Source: Camellia lanceoleosa (taxonomy: Eukaryota > Streptophyta > Magnoliopsida > Ericales > Theaceae). From it: a stretch of 64,000 nt of DNA. The notes beneath the pieces were generated by a model. That model was not told the origin of the DNA. It saw only the letters and a list, made by a program, of their open reading frames with translations, and made no database searches. The stretch's first letter is position 1; the number at the start of each line of letters is the position of its first letter. Shown here one piece after another: positions 56,901 through 64,000 of this stretch. Location of the stretch: contig CM045761.1 in NCBI GenBank assembly GCA_025200525.1, positions 204,572,254-204,636,253 of the forward strand. The letters run 5' to 3'. The translations under genes were made by a program, and so were the position numbers.

Positions 56901-59900
56901 CACAATCCTTGCCCTTTCCCTTGTCTACACGCAAATAGGGTGATTATCAATATAGAAAAGGTTCTTATTGATTTCGCAGTTCACTTCATATCAGACGTGC
57001 GCACGCTTTCATTTCAGTTCAGGCATGGTCACATGAGTCTTTACTTTCACACGTTCACATTCTTATAGATTGCCACAGTCAGTATTAACATTAACATTAC
57101 ATGTTATTCCATTTAACTTCTTTAAGTATGCAGATAGGTTTCGTTCAGTTCACCACATAAACAGTACAGTAATCATAAACATAAACAGTTGCATACTTAA
57201 ACAGTTTAACACATTAGCATATAATCAGTCAGTCATAAGCACACACTTTTCAAGTTCATGCGATGCCCTAAATGCTTTTCTAGGACACCCTATAGCTCAT
57301 TTGGACACGTGTGTGCGGTATAACTCGTGGTAAAGTATCGCTCTGATACCACTCTGTCACGACCCAAACCCGGCCCTATGGGTTTAGCATCAGAATCGCC
57401 GAATGTCGAGATTACCAAGGCTCTTTGAACAAGAATCTGATAAAAGCAGTAGTACTGGGCTGGCGGAAGCCAATACAGTAATTAAACAATGTCCAATGAG
57501 CTGTGGCAGTCTGTATGCAAAAAGATCTTTCATACATATGCATTCAGCGATCGATGCAAGATGCAGATGCGATCGATACAATAATCACAAATATTCAAGA
57601 CAGGACTCAATCCCCACTTGACTATACAGTAAACACTCAGTTAAAACAACAGTAAGACAGTATAGTAGGGGAAGTACTAAAACACCCCTAAGCCTTGGCA
57701 TTAGGCTCGGAACCTCGCGGTGAGGCACATAGGCTGGCTTGACAAAACTGGAGTAACCCTGACGCTTCTAGCCGCAGTCTGGTGCCTGTACACCTACATA
57801 TATATATGAGCAGTGAGCTAAAGCCCAGTGAATAACATAATGCATAAAGGGTTAAGAATGAATGTCCTTCCAGTATATTGAAAACGATCATTTCAATCAG
57901 TTTATCAGTCATTCAGTTTGTGGCTCATGTTTCAGGCCATAACAGTTATTCAGTCAAACAGTGATATGTGGTACATCCATTGGCATTCAGTATAGTGAAC
58001 AGTATCGGTTCCAAACTTGGGAACCGATTCGATTAGACAAGTCCACCCGTTCATAGACCGTCGGTAGCAACTATTTGTCAAACGGTAGCAGTAACAGGAA
58101 ACAGTAGGTGCCAAGGATGCCACAGTATAGTTCAGAAAATAGGACATACATTCATTCGGTAAATAGTTCAGTTCAGTAAACAGTCATATGTGGTACATCC
58201 ATAAGCAAAAGCAAAGCGATAAGTGATGGGTCTAAAAAGACCCGAGCAATCATTGGTGGCCAACCAATCGATGCGATGAGTGGTTCCAACAAGGGAACGA
58301 CAGAGATCTCTATAACAATATGTGGATTCAAGAGGTGGCTCCCATCGTAGCACTTAGTTAGTAGATTCTAGAGGTGGCTCGATGTAGCACTTTGCTCGTG
58401 TCGATGCGATCGATGAATGATAATGCTAAGGATGCCACGATATAGTTCAGTTCAATAACAGTTTGAGTCAATAAACAGTTCGATTCAATAAGCAATTAAA
58501 CCCGAGAGATAGTTCGATGGCAGTTCAATAAGCGATTCAATCTGATAGCGATTCGAAGATAGTCATTTTGGAACATATCTTTATCTGATGTTACTCATGA
58601 GTTACGGGCTCTGATAGCTAGAGCGTCCTCGGTAAGCCAACCCTACACAGTATACAGGATGAACACACACTAAGCTATACGGTTGGGAAAGATCAATAAC
58701 TTAATCCCTAATTGCCTCGGTGTGTTCTACATCTATATCCTCATTAAGATGTCTTAAACTAGGCCTAAGAATGCCTAGAATGGAATGAGGATGCAAAAAT
58801 ACACTTGGAAGGCATTTTTCAAAAGTTGCTGAAAATAGGCTCCTCGCTCGAGCGAGCCTTCCTTCGCCGAGCGAGATTGCAAAATCAGGATTCGCCGGCG
58901 AACAATCCTTCGCCGAGCGGTGCGATGAAACAATAAAAATCTTGGATGCTCGATTTTACGCCGAGCCACCAATCTCTCGCTCGGCGTGGCTCGGAGAAGC
59001 GTTGGTCGCTCGGCGAGAATTCTTCGCTCGGCGAAAGCCAATCTGGAATTTCAGTTGCCTCCCAACTCAAACCAAGCATTCAATCACTCTAAACTCAACC
59101 TCTTGGGCCCAAATTCGAAAACACATTTAAACTCAATATACAACAAGTTTTAAAGCTCAATTTGAGAATTCAAAGCCCAATGGAGTCAATTAAAGTCAAG
59201 TTTCAAACCCATTTTATGAACATGAAGAACATGCAAACAAGCATGAAATTAAACCATTCAAAGCTCCAATTTGATACTCTAAAGAGCCAAATCTTTCAAA
59301 ACATGATGAGTTCATGGTCTCTTGTAGAAATATGGGCATGCATGTACAATTTTGCCATGGAAACAATTCATAACTCAACAATTCAAGCATGCATGCATGA
59401 TATTTGCTATAATCCAACATATTTGAACTCAATCATGACTTAGTTCTACAATGAAGCATGAATCATGCAAGAACTTGTTCAATGACAACAATAAGAAGAT
59501 GGAGTTTCCTACCTTAGTCTTGTATTCAAGGTTTGGAGGCTCAATTTGACAATTCTTCAACAATTTCTTCAAGATTCAAGACAACTTCCCAAGTTGAGTT
59601 TAATTCTCTCACTCTCTCTCTAATTCTCTAACTTGGTCGGCCATGAGTGAGGGAAAGGGCTGGGAAATGTTGTCTCTAAGTATATACAAGACTCAAATTG
59701 TCTAAAGTAGTGGCCACTAGGTGGCATTTTGGCAAATACACCAATTTAAGCAATTTAACTCATTTCGATCTAATTTAATCTAGTTAAATCATACCAAATC
59801 AATTTCCAATTAAATATGCCATAAAATCACATCAATTATGATGATTATAAAACATTAATCCATTTCTGATTCGGCCGCCGATAAGGCCTTCAATTAGCAG

Positions 59901-62900
59901 TTTAAACGTAAACACACGAACAGATAATTAAACAGTCGAACAGATGGAAATGCAATACAATAGGCACACTCAGTCACTTCAGTTCCAGTTTTCAATCAGT
60001 CTGTTCAATATTTCAGTTGCTTCGATTATCAGTCACAAGCAGTCTCAATTTCACAGTAATCGGTAATAAATCAGTGGTCAGTGATTAATCAATAATCGGT
60101 AACGAGGGTTGTTACAGAAAACTACATGTTGAAACTATCACGATTGCCTTCCTAGAGGCCTTACCAAATTTCACAGCCTTCTATCCTGATATTCAATTTA
60201 TACACGGTGTGATCTGCACTTTATTGTTGATTTAAGGTTTCTTACATGCAGATACGTGGGTGGAAGGAATGGGAGCATGAAATGGTTAATGACTCTGAAT
60301 ACAATGGTAAAACGTTTGATAACAAAATAAGTTTATCTTATCTTCCCATTAAAATTTTTGCTCTCACTTCTAAGAATCCCCTTGTCATATTATTGCTTTT
60401 TCTCCTACCATGTTCGCTGATAAACAACGCCTATCGTGCAGATCCTACAAGATTCAGGCTAACCCACGAGACATCTTTTGTGAAAGATCACATAAGATTC
60501 TGGACCAAAACGCCAGTCCTCTTTTATTTGGTAAGAAAGATGCTAGATCTTGTTGTTTCATTTAATTTTTTTAGCATAATGAATTTGGCACAGTAAAACT
60601 GATCGCACACTAGAGTGTTAAGTATTAATTAGTGATGTTTAATACAATAGCAACTTTTCAGCTTCAACTTAAAGAAGCCTTGCAACTAGTTAGTCATACA
60701 CCCAATTACTTTAGACTCAACTCATGTAGTGAAAAATATTAAGTTCAATAAAATTATTGACACAAGTTTTCTTTCTAAAATATAGCAACTCTTCTTGTTG
60801 AGGAGTTGTTTCTTAAAATGAATTGAATTAATTCAACCATTTCAGGCATCCTTCTTTCGGCAATTCATCAGGTCTGTTCGTAAAGCTGACTACTTGACCA
60901 TGCGCCATGGATTCGTCTCTGTGAGTTTTCTTCAGTGCAAGAATACTTCTTTTATTGGGATAAGAATTTAATGTGGCAACTTCGAAATTGTGTTTGTATT
61001 CTTTATAGTTGGTGGATTTATTATGTTATTTCTTTAGGTTCATCTAGCACCTGGAAGTAACTTTGACTTTCAAAAATATATCAAAAGGTCACTAGAAGAC
61101 GATTTCAAGGTAGTTGTGGGAATCAGGTATTGTTGTTTGTATGTCTGGTTATTTGTGGTTTCCTTCAGAAATTATTTTCGGCTTGGAACAATGTCCTAAT
61201 GTGCTATCTTACATTCATGATGTCCTCAGCCCAGTATTATGGGCTTCTGCAGTCATCTTTCTGCTTCTCAATGTTGCCGGTGAGTTGGTCTCTTCTTCTT
61301 CTTCTTTTTCTTTCATTTCATTTTGGTGATTAACCTTCCTTTTTTTTTTCTTTTTTTTTTTTTGTGCAAAGATTGTACCATACATAGTTAGCATTTAAGT
61401 TTTGAAATGGGACGTCATCATTTAATTTGTGTCATTTCTTGCAGGATGGCAGGCTATGTTTTGGCTGTCCATTATGCCTCTAATTGTAAGAAACTTTTGT
61501 TCTAATATCTCATTATGTTGTTTTTAGTTCAAGAAATAAAAGGATTAACCATTGAATTCATTAAAGGTTGTCCTATCAGTTGGAACAAAGCTACAAGCAA
61601 TTATAACTCAGATGGCTGTCGAAATCCAAGAAAGACACGCCGTAGTCCAAGGCATACCTCTCGTGCAAGTCTCCGACAGACATTTTTGGTTTGGCTGGCC
61701 TCAGTTAATTCTCCATCTCATCCATATCACTCTCTTTCAGGTATTCAATTTCCTCTTCTTAAAGGGGTGGCATGCATTGAGTGGAGAAAATGGTTCTTAT
61801 TTTTCTTCTTCTTCTTCTTCTTCTTTAAAAAGCAGATACAAATTACTTATGAGGACCAGTATCTGTTGTTTCCAAAATTTTCTAACAATCTTGTCATCTT
61901 TTGTTGTGTCTGCAGAATGCATTCGAGATAACATATTTTTTTTGGATATGGGTAATGAATTGCTCCTCTTTCTTCTTCTTCATTATTTCTATACTATAAT
62001 CAGTTTGGTGAATTAATGTTTTATTATGTGCAGTATGAGTTCGGGTTGAAATCTTGCTTTCATCAGAATTTCACACTTATAATACTCAGAGTTGGTCTTG
62101 GGTAAGTGTGTAATAATCAGTTTAGTCAAAGTTGCTAAAATATTTTTACAAGAACGTTTCATTGTCATCAGTAGTCATTCTGCCGAGGAGGTGTTTTGAT
62201 CTTGGTTGGAAGTAAAGTTGCAGAACTCAGATTCATGACTCTAGTAATTTAGATAGTCATAGATTAATTCATATTATCAATATGATATTCTTATTTAATA
62301 AAGGGCATATATATTTGATTCTGCAGGATAGGAGTTCAAATTGTGTGCAGCTATATTACACTTCCGTTATATGCCCTCGTCACTCAGGTACAAACTAATT
62401 GCTTCACTAAAATCATTTTTGTTTGTTGTTTATTCTTTTGGGAGCAAAATTTTAATATGCGAAAAAAAGCAGAATATATTAAATAAGATTTTAAATTTCC
62501 TACCTTTCTTTGGATTCACAGATTTTAAACTACCATTTTGCCATCAAAATGGCCAAACTGCCTCATAAACCTGTCAATCATTACTACTTGACCAACTCTA
62601 GCAACATCGCTATACACCATATTAGATCTAATTACAATACATAAAACACAAATTTCAGAGAAGCCTGAAAACAAGCTGCATATAACAATTTTCTTTTCCT
62701 GATATATAGTTCATGTTGACTTCAAATGACACAAGGCTCATCATATTTCTGTTGGGAATTTCCAGATGGGATCAACTATGAAGAGGTCCATATTTGATGA
62801 TCAAACTTCCAAGGCTCTGAAGAACTGGCATAAGAATGCTTTGAAGAAAAAGAACGACGGGAAGACAGAGCCTGCTGCTACTCAGACATTAGGTGGGAGC

Positions 62901-62954
62901 CCCGGTGACTCACCTCAGAATTCCCCCAAACTCGGACATGGAACCCTCCCCTAA
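47969..62954 (+). CDS. MLO-family seven-transmembrane protein, MLO8/10-like (clade III type)
   Basis: Fifteen exons: 47969-48097, 48817-48874, 49020-49345, 50641-50757, 60252-60306, 60442-60530, 60846-60920, 61038-61126, 61230-61279, 61445-61485, 61567-61740, 61916-61951, 62034-62101, 62327-62387 and 62766-62954. They total 1557 nt, 518 aa, all GT/AG. Motifs: [135 protein letters not shown], then a basic amphipathic calmodulin-binding stretch (about 465-490). The wording is closest to AtMLO8/10. Clade III members act in pollen tubes and Ca2+ signalling. The C-tail is short. Intron 4 carries the 9.2-kb antisense LTR element E; coding capacity is intact. Loop 1 carries a Pro/His/Glu repeat (residues 108-145). 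Confidence 0.92.
50899..53651 (-). repeat. 3' LTR of element E (left)
   Basis: 2753 bp. Long stretches (for example 51130-51480 and 52690-53510) are almost identical to the right LTR. Between them, 50930-51120 and 51500-52680, it differs by dense small substitutions and indels. CGAGCGA/CTCGAGCGA words cluster at 52376-52580. Confidence 0.88.
53652..57339 (-). other. Internal region of element E
   Basis: 3.7 kb with only short frames and no retroelement domain that I can recognise. It is strikingly rich in CAGT/TTCAG words on the + strand. It may package and move in trans using proteins of another element. Confidence 0.6.
57340..57351 (-). other. Primer binding site of element E
   Basis: On the minus strand it reads TGGTATCAGAGC, a full match to the common plant PBS for initiator tRNA-Met, three bases after the 5' LTR end. 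Confidence 0.9.
57355..60116 (-). repeat. 5' LTR of element E (right)
   Basis: 2762 bp. From about 59141 to 59970 it matches 52682-53510 with only one or two differences. It carries CTCGGCG/CCGAGC words where the left LTR has CTCGAGCG at 58840-59035. Confidence 0.88.
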
Positions 62955-63350
62955 ACAAACTGGCGCCAGCATAGTTGCCCGCATGGACATTCTTGTGTGG
63001 TAAATCCATCCCCCGTGAGTTGCTAACGGGCCCATGATTGTGGCGATGAAGGTGGTGGTGGAAAATGTGAATGATGTTGAAGTCATGGAAAACAAGCTTA
63101 TTGTTATCGCTTGTATACTGATTGGAATTGTAGATTAGCACAACAATTAGGAAACAAATTGGTTATTGTTTTTCATTGTACATTTCCTTGGGGGTTTAGT
63201 TATATTTGTAAATCTCACTTCAAGAACAACTTGTCCCCATCTTATTCAACATCCTAGCTACTAACTGGTTTCTCAAATCTTCAATATACAAATTGAAATG
63301 TACAAAATTATCTTGTACCCATCCTAGCTACTAATTTCTTAAGCACATTT
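62955..63350 (+). other. 3' region of the second MLO gene
   Basis: Likely 3' UTR and downstream DNA. An alternative C-terminal extension is not seen; the frame stops with TAA at 62952-62954. No other gene. Confidence 0.4.
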
Positions 63351-63358
63351 TCTTTTAT

Positions 63359-63654
63359 GGGTAAATTACCAATAGGTCCTACTTTGGAGACTTATTACCT
63401 AATAGGTCCTACTTTAGAGACTTATTACCCATTAAGTCCTATTTGATATAATTTATTAAGTGATAAAGATAAATTTATCAGTCTTTTTTTTTTTATGAAT
63501 AATTTTATAGTGATAAATTTATCAGTCTCTTTGTTTTATGAATAAATTTTTAGTGATAAATTTATCACTCTCTTATTTTTATAGTGTTAAATTTATTAGT
63601 TAGGACCTGTAGATAAATAAGTCTAGTTAACAGGGCTAATTGGTAAGTACCCCC
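63359..63654. mobile_element. MITE with an 8-bp duplication (hAT-like)
   Basis: Ends GGGTAAATTACCAATAGG and GGGGGTACTTACCAATTAG (reverse complement of the right end) are imperfect inverted repeats. TCTTTTAT flanks both sides (63351-63358, 63655-63662). Inside, TAGTGATAAATTTATCA(G/C)TCTC...TTTTATGAATAA is repeated three times at about 45-base steps (63450-63590), and TAGGTCCTACTTT(G/A)GAGACTTATTAC is doubled at 63375-63430. Confidence 0.7.
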
Positions 63655-63662
63655 TCTTTTAT

Positions 63663-64000
63663 TTTACCGAATAACAATTGTTTGTATATCAAAATTTCAT
63701 ATAAAATGAATCGACTCTAGTAAACTATACTAGGTTGGAGTAGCCTATCTGCATATCTATTTTGTTGTAGCGAAAAAAAAAATATCAAAAAAATCAAACA
63801 CTACAGTATACAATTTTTATACAATAACACTTCCTAGCTCAAAAAAGTTGGCCCGAATACCCAAATCATCGTCGTTTTGGGTATTCTTTTTTCTCTTTTT
63901 TTTGTTCTTTTTTTTTTCTTGCTTTTGAATACAGATAGAGGGAAGAGAAAAGGAAAGAGAGAGAGAGAGAGAGCGAGAAGAGAAGAGAGACGAGAGAGAA
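63663..64000. other. Right edge, non-coding
   Basis: No gene. T-rich tract 63885-63920 and a (GA)n run from about 63955 to the window end. Confidence 0.5.

Larger units (their letters stand above)
50899..60116 (-). mobile_element. LTR retrotransposon E in an MLO intron, non-autonomous
   Basis: The two LTRs (50899-53651 and 57355-60116) begin TGTCACGACCC and end GGGTTGTTACA on the + strand. GAAAA flanks the element exactly (50894-50898, 60117-60121). On the minus strand the PBS TGGTATCAGAGC (57351-57340), complementary to initiator tRNA-Met, follows the right LTR, which is therefore the 5' LTR. A polypurine tract AAGGAGGGGAGAC (53664-53652) precedes the left LTR. The element is antisense to the gene. 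The 3.7-kb interior has no gag, protease, integrase or RT motif, so it is a large non-autonomous derivative. The LTR ends resemble Gypsy types (inference). Confidence 0.92.

Noticed and set aside
57355..60116. Right LTR of E as an independent gene region duplicated with 50899-53651
   Set aside because: TG...CA ends, PBS, PPT and the GAAAA duplication show the duplicates are LTRs of one element.

Overview
This window is plant nuclear DNA. The genes have many short introns with GT/AG borders, the intergenic DNA is AT-rich, there is a nuclear-type tRNA-Asp(GTC), and long stretches are plant Copia/Gypsy LTR retrotransposons and MITEs. Gene families and TE density suit a eudicot, possibly woody, but the sequence does not fix the species.

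Five host genes are supported. (1) An MLO-family seven-transmembrane gene, 2046-6415 (+), 14 exons, 552 aa, closest to the clade V/MLO3 type. (2) A DHHC protein S-acyltransferase matching PAT22, 36454-42465 (+), 10 exons, 656 aa. (3) tRNA-Asp(GTC), 43541-43612. (4) A single-exon F-box gene, 45892-47079 (-), 395 aa. (5) A second MLO gene of the MLO8/10 (clade III) type, 47969-62954 (+), 15 exons, 518 aa. For the three multi-exon genes the deduced exons sum to an exact multiple of three with GT/AG introns throughout.

Between the first MLO gene and PAT22 lies about 28 kb of mobile DNA. From 6519 to about 13275 is a PIF/Harbinger cluster: a MITE, a decayed DDE transposase, an ATHILA-ORF1-like reading frame and an antisense MYB/SANT-like partner remnant. 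From 14568 to 17414 are fold-back or TIR elements. From 17522 to 34846 is a four-layer nest. Element A (short-LTR Copia type, TSD GTTGC) contains Copia B remnants. A B-family LTR is split by Copia C on the minus strand (TSD TAAAT). C is split between its gag zinc knuckle and protease by D, a 5.6-kb solo-LTR-like element (TSD GGCGG) full of tandem repeats. In A and B, one LTR of a pair or family carries a MITE that the other lacks, giving natural empty sites.

The fourth intron of the second MLO gene holds an intact-ended 9.2-kb antisense LTR element E (50899-60116, TSD GAAAA, 2.75-kb LTRs, iMet-type PBS) without recognisable gag/pol. Removing it leaves a normal 271-bp intron.

The most unusual signals are these: a 14-nt sequence at the PBS position of Copia C that is the exact reverse complement of a segment of its own LTR; 72-bp hairpin-bearing repeats inside D; an ACGT-repeat-filled TIR element at 15061-15752; and patchy, clustered differences between the otherwise near-identical LTRs of E. 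I saw no gene cluster or defence-like system that I would call a new biological system.
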